NCBI RefSeq assembly: GCF_018383585.1
Contig: NZ_JAHAMK010000004.1
Coordinates: 202,502-266,501 of the forward strand
Direction: 5' to 3'
DNA length: 64,000 bases
Origin: Microvirga sp. 3-52
GTDB taxonomy: Bacteria > Pseudomonadota > Alphaproteobacteria > Rhizobiales > Beijerinckiaceae
Positions 27,422 to 36,955 of the stretch are shown one piece after another (within the stretch, counting starts at the first letter, position 1; each line of letters starts with the position of its first letter). The position numbers and the translations under genes were made by a program. The notes under the pieces are model-generated. The model was not told the DNA's origin. It did no database searches and was given only the letters and a program-made list of their open reading frames with translations.

Positions 27422-29200
27422 TTACTGCAGCGGCCAGACCAGCATGATGAGCGGGACGCCGATCACCACCACCAGGATCGAAAGCGGCAGCCCGAGCCGC
27501 CAGTAGTCACCGAATCGGTAACCGCCCGGCCCCATCACCAGGGTGTTGCACTGATGCCCGATGGGGGTGAGAAAATCGCAGGCGGCCCCGATGGCCACCG
27601 CCATCAGAAAGGCGTCCGGTCTGAAGCCGAGCTGGGTGGCAAAGCTCGCCGCGATGGGGGCCATCACCAGCACGGTCGCGGCATTGTTGAGGAACGGCGT
27701 CACCGCCATGGCGGCCACCATGATGAGCACGAGAGCCCCGGTGGGCGGCAGCATGTTGGCGGCCGCCGAGAGCCATCCCGCGATCAGGTCCGTGCCGCCG
27801 GTCGTCCGGATCGACTCGCTGACCGGGATCAGGGCGCCGAGCATGACGATGATCGGCCACTCGATGGTCTCGTAGGCCTCGCGCAGGGTCAGGGAGCCGA
27901 ACAGGACGAGAAGGACGCCCGCCCCGAAGAACGCGATGGCCACCGGCAGAATGTTGAAGGCCACGAGCACCATGGTGCCCACGAGGACGGCCGCCGGCAC
28001 GAGGCTGCGCCGCGCGCTGCCAAGCCGGATCTCGCGCTCCGCCAGAGGAAGACAGCCGAGATCGCGCAGAGTATCCGGCAGGCGTCTCAGATTGCCCTGG
28101 AGGACGATGACGTCGCCCGGACGCAGGGTAATGGTGCGCAGCCGCTCCTTGAAGCGCTCGCCGCTGCGGCTGACCGCGATGAGATTGACCCCGAAGCGCT
28201 CATAGAGACCGATCTTCTCCGCGGAAACGCCGGTCAGGGTGGAACTGGGTCCGACGATGGCCTCGATGACGCCGATCTCGTCCAGCGCCTCGTCCATCTC
28301 GGGCTGGCGATGCTCCCGACTGAGCTTCAGCCCGGCCCGGGCGACGGCGCTTTCGAGGGCATCCGATTCGCCTTCCAGCATGAGCACGTCGTTCTCGCGG
28401 AGCGTCGCATCCGGCAGGGGGCTGGAGCTGCGGGTCTCGTTGCGGATGATGGCCGCCACCTTCACCTCGCCGTTGGCGAGCTTGTGCAGATCCGCCACCG
28501 TCTGGCCGATCACATCGGATTCAGGCGTGACGCGGGCCTCGGTCACGTAATCCTTGATGTTGAGCGCCGCATCGAGGGAGGCGGCGCCCTTGCGGCCCTG
28601 CGGCAGCAGACGGTAGCCGAAGGCGAGGAAGACGACGCCCGCCAGCGCGATGCCGATCCCGACCGGCGTGAAGTCGAACATGCCGAACGGTTCGCCCAGA
28701 AGCTCTTCCCTGACCCGGGACACGATGATGTTCGGCGAGGTGCCGACCAGGGTGACGATGCCGCCGAGAAGGGAGCCGAAGGCCATCGGCATGAGAAAGC
28801 TCGAAGGCGGCGTGTTCGTCCGCCGGGCGATCTGAAACGCCACGGGGATCATCATGGCCAATGCGCCGATGTTCTTCACGAAGGCGGAGAGCACCGTCAC
28901 CACGCTCACCAGCACGACGACCTGGATCTGCGTTGTGCGCAGATAGGGCCCGACCCGGTTCAATCCTGCCTCGAGGATACCGGACTTCGCCATGGCGGCG
29001 CTGACCAGAAGCGCGCTCGCCACGATGATGACGATGTCGTCGCTGAAGCCTTCGAAGGCCTTGTCGGCGGGAACGATGCCGACGAGCACGGCGACGAGAA
29101 GCGACAGGACCGCCACGAGATCGTAGCGAAGGCGTCCCCAGACGAAAAGCACCATCATCCCGGCGACGATGGCGAAAGAGAGCATTTGTTGATGGGTCAT
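27422..29200 (-). CDS. SLC13-family permease with two TrkA-C domains
   Basis: The 592-residue inner-membrane protein has the DASS/SLC13 transporter fold split by a soluble insert. The insert at about residues 205-385 contains two RCK_C (TrkA-C) modules, marked by DVLMLEGESDAL and DVIVLQGNLRRL, which in relatives bind small ligands and gate transport. Members carry sulfate, phosphate or dicarboxylates with sodium. The start at 29200 has no obvious ribosome binding site. The substrate is not evident. Confidence 0.85.
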   Translation of the reverse strand: MTHQQMLSFAIVAGMMVLFVWGRLRYDLVAVLSLLVAVLVGIVPADKAFEGFSDDIVIIVASALLVSAAMAKSGILEAGLNRVGPYLRTTQIQVVVLVSVVTVLSAFVKNIGALAMMIPVAFQIARRTNTPPSSFLMPMAFGSLLGGIVTLVGTSPNIIVSRVREELLGEPFGMFDFTPVGIGIALAGVVFLAFGYRLLPQGRKGAASLDAALNIKDYVTEARVTPESDVIGQTVADLHKLANGEVKVAAIIRNETRSSSPLPDATLRENDVLMLEGESDALESAVARAGLKLSREHRQPEMDEALDEIGVIEAIVGPSSTLTGVSAEKIGLYERFGVNLIAVSRSGERFKERLRTITLRPGDVIVLQGNLRRLPDTLRDLGCLPLAEREIRLGSARRSLVPAAVLVGTMVLVAFNILPVAIAFFGAGVLLVLFGSLTLREAYETIEWPIIVMLGALIPVSESIRTTGGTDLIAGWLSAAANMLPPTGALVLIMVAAMAVTPFLNNAATVLVMAPIAASFATQLGFRPDAFLMAVAIGAACDFLTPIGHQCNTLVMGPGGYRFGDYWRLGLPLSILVVVIGVPLIMLVWPLQ

Positions 29201-29260
29201 GCGAAGCGCAAAGGAGAGGAACTGAGATCCTAACGCTTCGCGCTCGCGTTAGTGCCTTCA

Positions 29261-29725
29261 TCACTGACCGAGGACGAGCGCCCAATACCGCCCGTAGCGA
29301 TTGTTCGCATCCGCACGGGCGAGCCCGATCTTCCGGGCCTGCGGCATCAGGAGGTTGCTGTTGTGGCCCGGAGAGGCCTTCCAGCGCCCGATGGCCCCAT
29401 CGACCGAATCCGAACCGGCCGAGAGATTCTCGGCCGAGTAGCCGATGATGCCGTATTCATTCATGCGGCTGGCGAAGCTGCCATGGCTGAGCCGGCCTGC
29501 CGCCGCGACCGCCCGCGCCTGATGCTCCGCGGCCTTGTTGAGGGACGAATCCACCGTCACCGGGCCCAAGCCCTTCGAGACGCGGTAAGCCGAGATCAGC
29601 CGCGCGGCCTCGGCGGCATCGTTCGTGGAGCTCGCCAGGACGGCGTCCTTGGGGGTGAGAGCCCAATCGCCCGCGCAGCCGGCCAGCCCCAGGGCGACGA
29701 GGCCTGAGATGAAAAGAGCACGCAT
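29261..29725 (-). CDS. CAP/SCP-domain lipoprotein
   Basis: The 154-residue product has a lipoprotein signal (MRALFISGLVALGLAGC, cysteine at residue 17) and a CAP domain with the conserved elements HQARAVAAAGRLSHG, GIIGYSAENL and WKASPGHNSNLL. CAP proteins are secreted or envelope proteins of varied function. The ATG at 29725 follows AAGGGGA at suitable spacing; an open frame extends 54 codons further upstream but without this. Confidence 0.8.
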   Translation of the reverse strand: MRALFISGLVALGLAGCAGDWALTPKDAVLASSTNDAAEAARLISAYRVSKGLGPVTVDSSLNKAAEHQARAVAAAGRLSHGSFASRMNEYGIIGYSAENLSAGSDSVDGAIGRWKASPGHNSNLLMPQARKIGLARADANNRYGRYWALVLGQ

Positions 29726-29877
29726 CGGAAATCCCCTTCGGGCGGCGTTCAAGCGCCGCTCCCCTTGCAAAAAGTGCCTGTGGCGTTCATGTGCAGAAGC
29801 CATGAACCCGATGACGCTCCATGCCATGTTGAAGCGCGAGGGTCCAGATTCCACGTCCTCCCGCGTCAGCTGACCGC

Positions 29878-31149
29878 ATGTCCTCAAGCTCCTCCCCTCC
29901 CGAAGTCGCCATCGTCGGCGGCGGCCCCGCCGGCCTGATCGCCGCGGAGATGCTTGGGCGCGCAGGGCTCGCCGTCACCGTCTACGACCGGATGCCGTCC
30001 GTAGGCCGAAAGCTCCTCATGGCAGGCCGGGGCGGCCTGAACCTGACCCATTCGGAAGAGTTCGAGCGCTTCGCCACCCGTTACGCCGAGGCCCAGGCGC
30101 CATTGCGGCCCCTGATCGAGGCCTTCCGCCCGGAGGATCTGCGCGCCTGGAGCGAGGGCTTGGGACAGGAGACCTTCGTGGGCTCCAGCGGCCGCGTCTT
30201 TCCGAAGGCCTTCAAGGCCTCTCCCCTCCTGCGCGCCTGGCTGTCGCGGCTCGAGAGCCTCGGCGTCCGCTTCGCGCCGCGCCACCGTTGGCAGGGTTTC
30301 GACGAGGACGGCGCTCTGATCTTCACCGACGCGGCCGGAGAGCCGCTGCGGGTCAGGCCTGCTGCCACCATCCTGGCGCTCGGCGGCGCGAGCTGGCCCC
30401 GGCTCGGCTCCGATGGAACCTGGGTGGAGCTGCTGTCCCGGCGCGGCATCGCGATCTCTCCCCTGCGTCCCGCCAATGTGGGTTTCATCCTCCCCTGGTC
30501 CCACGTCATGCGCAGCCGCTTCGAAGGCGAGCCCCTGAAGCGAGTGGCCCTGACCTTCGAGGGCAGAACCGTGAGGGGAGAGGCCATCGTGACGGCGGAC
30601 GGGATCGAAGGCGGGGCGGTCTATGCCCTCTCGGCCAGGCTCCGCGACGCCATCGAGCGGACGGGCGGCGCCACGCTGCACCTGGATCTGCGGCCCGATC
30701 TGTCCGAGGAGGTCCTGGTGACGCGCCTGGGCGCTCCGCGAAAGGGCCAGTCGGCCTCCACCTTCCTGCGCAAGGCCGGCGGCCTCAGCCCCGTCGCGAT
30801 CGCATTGCTGCGGGAGGCTTCGCCATCCCTTCCGCTCGAGCCTGGGGCGCTGGCCCGCCTGATCAAGGCCGTGCCCCTGACGCTGGCGGGCACGAAGTCC
30901 CTCGACCGGGCCATCTCCACCGCCGGCGGCGTGCCGTTCGGCGAGGTGGACGAGCACCTGATGCTGCGCCGGATGCCGGGGGTCTTCGTGGCCGGCGAGA
31001 TGCTGGACTGGGAGGCGCCCACCGGCGGCTACCTCCTCCAGGCGACCTTCGCCACCGGCCTTGCCGCAGCCCGCGGGGTGCTGGCGCGCTTGCAGATTCC
31101 CGATGCCGCATTGACGGGAAGCCTCTCCTCGGCCACACGGCAGACGTGA
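29878..31149 (+). CDS. BaiN/RdsA-family NAD(P)/FAD-dependent flavoprotein
   Basis: The 423-residue flavoprotein has an N-terminal FAD motif VAIVGGGPAGLIAAEMLGRAG, the family motif GRKLLMAGRGGLNLTHSE, and the C-terminal run VFVAGEMLDWEAPTGGYLLQ. It belongs to the HI0933-like group (PP_4765-type), whose physiological substrate is generally unknown. Its TGA overlaps the GTG start of recQ by four bases, so the two are translationally coupled. Confidence 0.82.
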   Translation: MSSSSSPPEVAIVGGGPAGLIAAEMLGRAGLAVTVYDRMPSVGRKLLMAGRGGLNLTHSEEFERFATRYAEAQAPLRPLIEAFRPEDLRAWSEGLGQETFVGSSGRVFPKAFKASPLLRAWLSRLESLGVRFAPRHRWQGFDEDGALIFTDAAGEPLRVRPAATILALGGASWPRLGSDGTWVELLSRRGIAISPLRPANVGFILPWSHVMRSRFEGEPLKRVALTFEGRTVRGEAIVTADGIEGGAVYALSARLRDAIERTGGATLHLDLRPDLSEEVLVTRLGAPRKGQSASTFLRKAGGLSPVAIALLREASPSLPLEPGALARLIKAVPLTLAGTKSLDRAISTAGGVPFGEVDEHLMLRRMPGVFVAGEMLDWEAPTGGYLLQATFATGLAAARGVLARLQIPDAALTGSLSSATRQT

Positions 31150-32948
31150 TCGATCCCGCCAAGATTCTCCACGACGTTTTCGGCTTCCCCTCCTTCCGCG
31201 AAGGACAGGAGGAGATCGTGCGCGCCGTGCTGGCCGGCGAGGACGTTCTGGCCGTCATGCCCACGGGTGCGGGCAAGTCCCTGTGCTTTCAGCTGCCGAC
31301 CCTCGCCCGCCAGGGGCTGACGCTCGTGGTCTCGCCTCTCATCGCCCTCATGCGTGATCAGGTGGCGGCCCTGCGCCATTTCGGCATCGAAGCGGGCAGC
31401 CTCAACTCCGCCAACGATCCGGAGGAGAATCGCCGCGTGGTCGACGCGGTGCGCGACCGCCGCATGCGCATTCTCTACGCCTCGCCCGAGCGCCTCGCCA
31501 ACACTGGCACGACCGAGTGGCTGGGCCGGGCCGGTGTGAACCTGCTCGCCATCGACGAGGCCCATTGCGTCTCGCAATGGGGGCACGATTTCAGGCCCGA
31601 ATACGCCATGCTCGGCGAGGTGCGCCAGCGGCTCGGCAATGTGCAGACCATCGCGCTGACCGCGACCGCCGATGTGGCGACGCGCAGCGACATCATGCAC
31701 CGGCTGTTCGAGCAGGAGCCGCGCCTCTTCATCCATGGATTCGACCGGCCGAACCTGCGCCTTGCCATGCAGTCGAAGGAGAATTCCAAGCGCCAGCTCT
31801 TCTCCTTCCTCGACAAGCACCGCCACGAGAGCGGCATCGTCTATTGCTCGTCCCGCAACGCCACCGAACGGCTGGCGGATTCGTTGAGCCAGGCCGGTTA
31901 CCGCGCCCTGCCCTACCATGCCGGCATGGCGCAACAGGATCGCGCCAAGAACCAGGACATCTTCCTCCAGGAGGACGGTGTCGTGATGGTGGCGACCGTC
32001 GCCTTCGGCATGGGCATCGACAAGCCGGACGTGCGCTTTGTCGCCCATGCGGCCCTGCCGAAATCCATCGAGGCCTATTACCAGGAGATCGGCCGCGCCG
32101 GCCGCGACGGCGCGCCGGCCGACACGCTCACCCTCTACGGCCTCGACGACATGCGCCTGCGTCGCCTGCAGATCGAGGAGAGCGATGCGGCGGACGAGCA
32201 GAAGCGCGTCGAACGCCAGAGGCTCAATGCGCTCGTCGCCCTGTGCGAAGCCCCACGCTGCCGGCGCCAGACCCTTCTCGCCTATTTCGGCGAGAGCACC
32301 GACCCTTGCGGGAATTGCGATCTGTGCATCGACGGCGTCATGTCCTTCGACGGCACCATCGAGGCGCAGAAGATTCTCTCGGCCATCGTGCGCACGGGCG
32401 AGCGCTTCGGCACGGAGCATCTCATCAGCATCCTCGTGGGCGAGGAGACGGATTCCATCCGCCGCTTCGGCCACGACAAGCTGAAGACGTTCGGGGTCGG
32501 CAACGACCGGGCGAAGACCGAATGGCGCTCGCTCCTGCGGCAGATCTATGCGGCGGGCCTGATCGGACTGGAACTGGCGGAATACGGACGCTGGACGCTG
32601 ACGGACAAAGGCGTGGCCGTTCTCAAGGGCCAGGAACGGATCGAGCTGCGCTCCGACGTGCTCATGAAACCCGCCGAGCGCCGCCGCAGGCGTGGACGCA
32701 TGGAAGCGGAATCCGTGGTGCCGTCCGACGATCCGCTGCTCCTCGACCTGAAAGGCCTGCGCACGCGGCTTGCCAAGGAAGAAGGCGTGCCGGCCTACGT
32801 GATCTTCTCCGACCGCAGCCTGATCGACATGGCGGCCAAGCGGCCGACGACAGTGCGTGCCTTCGGCGAGGTCCATGGTGTAGGACAGGCCAAGCTCGAC
32901 CGCTACGCGGATGCGTTCCTCGAGGTTCTGAAGGCGCACGCGGCCTGA
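31146..32948 (+). CDS. recQ: ATP-dependent DNA helicase RecQ
   Basis: The 600-residue helicase unwinds DNA 3' to 5' during recombination repair. Motif I (MPTGAGKSLCFQLP), the DEAH box (IDEAHCVSQWGHDFR), motif III (TALTATA), motif VI (QEIGRAGRDG), the RQC zinc cysteines (CRRQTLLAYFGE, then CGNCDLC) and a C-terminal HRDC domain are all present, at the usual RecQ length. The start is a GTG inside GTGA, overlapping the flavoprotein stop. The same frame stays open far upstream, but it has no RecQ character there. Confidence 0.93.
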   Translation: MIDPAKILHDVFGFPSFREGQEEIVRAVLAGEDVLAVMPTGAGKSLCFQLPTLARQGLTLVVSPLIALMRDQVAALRHFGIEAGSLNSANDPEENRRVVDAVRDRRMRILYASPERLANTGTTEWLGRAGVNLLAIDEAHCVSQWGHDFRPEYAMLGEVRQRLGNVQTIALTATADVATRSDIMHRLFEQEPRLFIHGFDRPNLRLAMQSKENSKRQLFSFLDKHRHESGIVYCSSRNATERLADSLSQAGYRALPYHAGMAQQDRAKNQDIFLQEDGVVMVATVAFGMGIDKPDVRFVAHAALPKSIEAYYQEIGRAGRDGAPADTLTLYGLDDMRLRRLQIEESDAADEQKRVERQRLNALVALCEAPRCRRQTLLAYFGESTDPCGNCDLCIDGVMSFDGTIEAQKILSAIVRTGERFGTEHLISILVGEETDSIRRFGHDKLKTFGVGNDRAKTEWRSLLRQIYAAGLIGLELAEYGRWTLTDKGVAVLKGQERIELRSDVLMKPAERRRRRGRMEAESVVPSDDPLLLDLKGLRTRLAKEEGVPAYVIFSDRSLIDMAAKRPTTVRAFGEVHGVGQAKLDRYADAFLEVLKAHAA

Positions 32949-32987
32949 CGACAGCTGAGCTGCACATCGCATCTCCACCTACACAAA

Positions 32988-33087
32988 CCTCATCCTGAGG
33001 AGCAGACGGAGTCTGCGTCTCGAAGGAGGTTCCAGTGCACTCTTGATCCTCCTTCGAGACGGCGCTGCGCGCCTCCTCAGGATGAGG
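32988..33087. repeat. Palindromic intergenic repeat, family C (100 bp)
   Basis: The element starts CCTCATCCTGAGGAGC and ends with the near complement GCCTCCTCAGGATGAGG; an inner pair CGAAGGAGG/CCTCCTTCG forms a second stem. A shorter copy lies at 44178-44220. It sits between the 3' ends of recQ and the SRPBCC gene. Confidence 0.75.
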
Positions 33088-33112
33088 TGAGAGGTAGGTT
33101 GGGAGCGGAACT

Positions 33113-33553
33113 TTAACGTTCGAGATATGATTCCAGATCCCGCAGGTGGTGATGCCAGCCCGCTGCATGCTGCTCGATCAGCCGCTGCCTCCTGTCGGCC
33201 GGAAGAACCGACCAGCCTCGGTGCTCCAGGCGCAGGAGCGTCTTCGCTTCGGCAACCGGATCGAGAACCATGGACACCTGGGTGGGTTGCGGCCAGTCCT
33301 CGCCGGCCCATGACAGTTCGAGGAATTCCGGCGGCTCGAATCGGCTCACGGTTCCAGTGGTGACAACCGTTCGACCGGTTTCGTCCGTCGATTCCTCCCG
33401 GAAGGCGCCGCCGGCTTTCGCATCGAGGCGCACATGGTCGCCCCACCAGGATGCGATGGCGTCCGGGGCGGTCAAGGCTGCCCAGATCTGGTGCGGGGCC
33501 TTCCCGATATCGTATTCGATGACGATCCGATCCGCCGTTGTCCCGACTTTCAT
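33113..33553 (-). CDS. SRPBCC (AHSA1-like) domain protein
   Basis: The 146-residue product has the helix-grip fold pattern of the AHSA1/START group: IVIEYDIGKAPHQIWAALT at the start, then the WWGDHV element and a C-terminal helix (GWHHHLRDLESYL). Members bind hydrophobic ligands or act as chaperone activators. GAGGAG precedes the ATG. It starts 11 bp after the Gfo/Idh/MocA gene and is probably co-transcribed with it. Confidence 0.78.
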   Translation of the reverse strand: MKVGTTADRIVIEYDIGKAPHQIWAALTAPDAIASWWGDHVRLDAKAGGAFREESTDETGRTVVTTGTVSRFEPPEFLELSWAGEDWPQPTQVSMVLDPVAEAKTLLRLEHRGWSVLPADRRQRLIEQHAAGWHHHLRDLESYLER

Positions 33554-33564
33554 GGTCGAACTCC

Positions 33565-34704
33565 TCAAGCGGCCTGTCTGTCCCCACCCGTTGCGATGTC
33601 GACCCAAACGCCGGAATGCGCGCTTCTCGCAATCGCATCCACGGCCCGCTCGATGCGGATGCCGTCGTCGAACGTGATCAGATGGGCGGCCTCCCCATCG
33701 ATGCGGCGGATCAGCTCCCGGCATTCGACGATCTTCAGATCGTTGAAACCGAGCCCGTGTCCCGGCGCGGGGATGAATTTATCATAAGGCGAGTGATGCG
33801 GGGAGGTCAGGATCGTGCGGAACCCTTGCGTCTCTCCTGCTCCGTCGGTCGTGTAGAGCTGGACCTCGTTCATGCGTTCCTGGTCAAAGACGATGGTGCC
33901 TTTGGAGCCGAAGAGCTGGACGAAGATTCGGCCCTTGCGGCCCCAGGCCGAGCGGTTGAGCGCGATCGCACCGGAGGCGCCATTGTCGAGCTCGATCAGC
34001 GTGGTGGCGATGTCATAGGTCTCGACCGAGCGGCGGCCGCCATCCTTCACGGGGCGATCCGCGTAAGGTTTCGCCATATGCCCGCAGACACGGCGCACGC
34101 CGCCGAACAGGATCCAGATCAGGCTCAACGCATGGACGCCGAAATCGTCGAGGGCGCCATGGCCGGAACTCGCCTCGCTCTTCCAGTAGAAGAGCTCCTC
34201 GGGGTTCGCCATGAAATCCTCATCCATCTCGACGCGTACATGATTAACCTCGCCGATCCGGCCCTCGTCGAGGAGGCGGCGGATCAGACGGACGATGGGG
34301 TTCTGGATGTAGTTGTAACCGAGCGCCGCCACCTTGCCGGACGCACGAGCCGCGGCGAGCATCCGCTCCGCATCGGGCAGGCGCGTTGCCATGGGCTTCT
34401 CGCACCAGACATGCTTGCCCGCCTCCAGCGCCGCGATCGCCATCTCGGGATGGAAGGCGTTGGGCGTGGTGATCGACACCACATCGACCGCAGGATCGGT
34501 GACGAGGGAACGCCAGTCGCCGGTGGCGCGCGCGAAGCCGAGCTCGCGCGCTTTCCTCTCGGCCAGATCCTGCGAGGCTTCCGCCAAAACCGCAAGGCGT
34601 GGCCGTTCCACATCGCCGAAGACGGCAGCTACGGCGTTCCAGGCCAGGGCATGGCACTTGCCCATATAACCCGTGCCGATGAGGCCGATGCCGAGACCTG
34701 TCAT
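33565..34704 (-). CDS. Gfo/Idh/MocA-family sugar or inositol dehydrogenase
   Basis: The 379-residue oxidoreductase has the NAD(P) motif IGLIGTGYMGKCHALAW and the family motif WCEKPMAT with its catalytic lysine. It is the second member of this family here, beside IolG at 39155-40144, and sits behind the sugar ABC operon, separated by 251 bp with a repeat. It could oxidise scyllo-inositol or another cyclitol, but this is inferred from position only. Confidence 0.78.
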   Translation of the reverse strand: MTGLGIGLIGTGYMGKCHALAWNAVAAVFGDVERPRLAVLAEASQDLAERKARELGFARATGDWRSLVTDPAVDVVSITTPNAFHPEMAIAALEAGKHVWCEKPMATRLPDAERMLAAARASGKVAALGYNYIQNPIVRLIRRLLDEGRIGEVNHVRVEMDEDFMANPEELFYWKSEASSGHGALDDFGVHALSLIWILFGGVRRVCGHMAKPYADRPVKDGGRRSVETYDIATTLIELDNGASGAIALNRSAWGRKGRIFVQLFGSKGTIVFDQERMNEVQLYTTDGAGETQGFRTILTSPHHSPYDKFIPAPGHGLGFNDLKIVECRELIRRIDGEAAHLITFDDGIRIERAVDAIARSAHSGVWVDIATGGDRQAA

Positions 34705-34774
34705 GTGTCATGCTCCTGACTTGATATGAATGCCTTCATCCTGAGAGGCTGGCTCGGTATTCGGCCTCCCTCGC

Positions 34775-34866
34775 CGTCATGGCCGGGCGTGTCCCGGCCA
34801 TCCCGGTAGGAAGAGCGCTACGCGACTCATTCCATCGGGATCACCGACACAAGGCCGGTGATGACG
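34775..34866. repeat. Palindromic intergenic repeat, family A, inverted copy
   Basis: This copy begins CGTCATGGCCGGG and ends GGCCGGTGATGACG (92 bp), in the same orientation as 8752-8841. It lies between the ABC ATPase and the Gfo/Idh/MocA gene, where it may separate two transcripts. Confidence 0.8.
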
Positions 34867-34955
34867 GGAAGAGATCGCGGGCCCTTTATCAGTCAGCCTC
34901 TGCGGAAGTCGCGCAGCAGGCTCCTCGGGATGGGGGTTGGGCTAGATGTGATCTC

Positions 34956-35741
34956 TCAAACCATCCCACCGAGTTCCGCCGACACCGCCTGCAGTTCCTT
35001 GCCGCCGGCCATGAGGTTCTGCAGCTCGTCGATCTGGATCTGCGACTTCTCGTAGGTGCCCAGCGTCTTGCCCCGGTTGAGCACCGTGAAGCGGTCGCCC
35101 ACCGCGTAAGCGTGACGGACGTTGTGCGTGATGAAGATGACGCCGAGGCCCTTGCTCCGCACCTGGTGGATGTATTTGAGCACCATGGAGGTCTGCGCCA
35201 CGCCCAGCGCCGAAGTGGGCTCGTCGAGGATCAGCACCTTCGCGCCGAAATAAACCGCCCGCGCAATGGCCACGCATTGGCGCTCGCCGCCGGACAACGT
35301 GCCGACGGCCTGATGGGGATCGCGCACGTCGATGCCGATCTTGTGCATCTCCTCGCGCGTGACCTCGTCGCAATGATCGAAATCCACATTGCGGAACGGC
35401 CAGATGCCCTTGACCGGCTCGCGGCCCATGAAGAAGTTGCGCGTGACCGACATGAGCGGGATCATCGCAAGATCCTGATAGACCGTCGCAATGCCCGCAT
35501 CGAGCGCATCGCGCGGGCTGGCGAAGGCCACCGGCCGCCCTTCGACCAGGAACTCGCCCGAGGTCGGCCTGTGCACGCCGGCAAGCGTCTTGATGAGCGT
35601 GGACTTGCCGGCGCCGTTGTCGCCGAGCAGGCACATGACCTCGCCGCGATGGACGGTGAGCGACACGCCCGACAGCGCGATCACCGAGCCGAAGTGCTTG
35701 ACGAGGTTGCGGATGTCGATGAGGGGAGCTTCTGTGTCCAT
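34956..35741 (-). CDS. Sugar (probably inositol) ABC transporter ATP-binding protein
   Basis: The 261-residue ATPase has a Walker [10 protein letters not shown], signature LSGGERQC and Walker [12 protein letters not shown]. It has a single ATPase domain, as in FrcA, rather than the double domain of RbsA. Its ATG overlaps the permease stop by one base. Inositol as substrate is inferred from the divergent RpiR regulator and iol genes. Confidence 0.85.
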   Translation of the reverse strand: MDTEAPLIDIRNLVKHFGSVIALSGVSLTVHRGEVMCLLGDNGAGKSTLIKTLAGVHRPTSGEFLVEGRPVAFASPRDALDAGIATVYQDLAMIPLMSVTRNFFMGREPVKGIWPFRNVDFDHCDEVTREEMHKIGIDVRDPHQAVGTLSGGERQCVAIARAVYFGAKVLILDEPTSALGVAQTSMVLKYIHQVRSKGLGVIFITHNVRHAYAVGDRFTVLNRGKTLGTYEKSQIQIDELQNLMAGGKELQAVSAELGGMV

Positions 35742-36883
35742 CAGCGTTCTCCCGTCACTTTGCGCCGGATGAAGTTGTTGAACAGCACCGCGAGCAGCAG
35801 CATGGCGCCGAGGAAGACCTGGAACCAGTCGGAATCGAACCTCGTATAGGTGAGGCCGATGGACACCATGCCGAAGATGATGGCGCCGAAGAATGCCCCG
35901 ATGGCCGAGCCGTAGCCGCCGGTCAGGAGGCAGCCGCCGATCACCGCCGCGATGATGGCCTCGAACTCCTTCTGGAAGCCGCGCCGCGCATCGGTCGAGC
36001 CCGCATCGAGCACGGTGAGAATGGCCACGAGAGCGGCCGCACAGGCGGTGAGCATGAAGAGCGCGGTCTTGACCCGGTCCACCGGCACGCCCGAATTGCG
36101 CGCCGCATTGGCATCCCCGCCTGCCGCGAAGATCCAGTTGCCGGCGCGGGTGCGCAGAAGCAGCCAAGTCGCCACAAGCGCGAAGCCGATGAACCAGACG
36201 ATGGAGACCGGCATCCCCGTCACGGTGGGCGTGCCGTTCGGGAACTTGGCGATGACGTCGTGCGCCGCGAGCCAGGAGAACACCCCCTCGAAGGCATTCC
36301 CCGAGAAGAGTTCGCGGATGATGCCCTCGCCTGCCTGATCGCCGATGCCGCGCATCTGCGTCGAGCCGCCGGTCGCCCATTTCAGGCCGACGAGCGAAAG
36401 GCCGCGCAGGATGAACAGAAAGGCGAGCGTGACGATGAAGGAAGGCAGCCTGGTGCGGATCACCATCTGGCCGTTCAGGCCGCCGAGCACGGCGGCCACG
36501 ACGAGGGTGGCGGCAATCGCAAGGGGCAAGGACCAGCCGCTGAGCGTGATGAAGGCCCCGAAGATCAGGCCCGTGAAGGCCACCATCGAGCCGATGGAGA
36601 GATCGAACTCGCCGCCGATCATCAGAAGGGCGGCCGCGATGGCGAGGATGCCGAGCTGCGAGGCCGGCGACAGGATATTCATGATGCCCGCGAGCGTGAA
36701 CATGGACGCATCGGCGGTGGAGAGAAAGAAGATCGCGACGAGGACGAGACCGGCAAGAGCGCCGAGTTCGGGACGCCGCATGATCTTGGTGAGGAGGGAG
36801 ACCTCCCTCAGGCGCTCATCCTGGATCTTCTTTACGGCGGGAGCCGGAGACAGATCTGCGGTCGGCTGAGTGGTGTTCACCAT
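35741..36883 (-). CDS. Sugar (probably inositol) ABC transporter permease
   Basis: The 380-residue permease belongs to the CUT2 type (BPD_transp_2) with about ten membrane segments and the family motif [23 protein letters not shown] precedes the ATG at 36883; an earlier in-frame ATG 23 codons upstream lies in the intercistronic hairpin region. It is coupled to the ATPase gene by a one-base overlap. Confidence 0.87.
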   Translation of the reverse strand: MVNTTQPTADLSPAPAVKKIQDERLREVSLLTKIMRRPELGALAGLVLVAIFFLSTADASMFTLAGIMNILSPASQLGILAIAAALLMIGGEFDLSIGSMVAFTGLIFGAFITLSGWSLPLAIAATLVVAAVLGGLNGQMVIRTRLPSFIVTLAFLFILRGLSLVGLKWATGGSTQMRGIGDQAGEGIIRELFSGNAFEGVFSWLAAHDVIAKFPNGTPTVTGMPVSIVWFIGFALVATWLLLRTRAGNWIFAAGGDANAARNSGVPVDRVKTALFMLTACAAALVAILTVLDAGSTDARRGFQKEFEAIIAAVIGGCLLTGGYGSAIGAFFGAIIFGMVSIGLTYTRFDSDWFQVFLGAMLLLAVLFNNFIRRKVTGER

Positions 36884-36917
36884 GGGCGCCTCCCCGAATG
36901 GATGCGTGTAAACGAGA

Positions 36918-36944
36918 AGCCCGCGGTCATGGCGACCGCGGGCT
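36918..36944 (-). promoter_or_regulatory. Intercistronic hairpin between binding protein and permease
   Basis: A perfect 11-bp stem (AGCCCGCGGTC paired with GACCGCGGGCT) with a five-base loop sits 11 bp after the binding-protein stop. As in the ugp operon, it is placed to stabilise the binding-protein mRNA or to attenuate the membrane genes. Confidence 0.65.
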
Positions 36945-36955
36945 CTGAGCAATCG

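Noticed and set aside
27554..29233. Long plus-strand open frame opposite the SLC13 permease
   Set aside because: Charged low-complexity sequence with no motifs; the opposite strand encodes a clear transporter.
30288..31145. Extended N-terminus for RecQ
   Set aside because: The upstream part of the open frame is antisense-like Arg/Gly-rich sequence within the flavoprotein gene; the GTG at 31146 gives the normal RecQ N-terminus.
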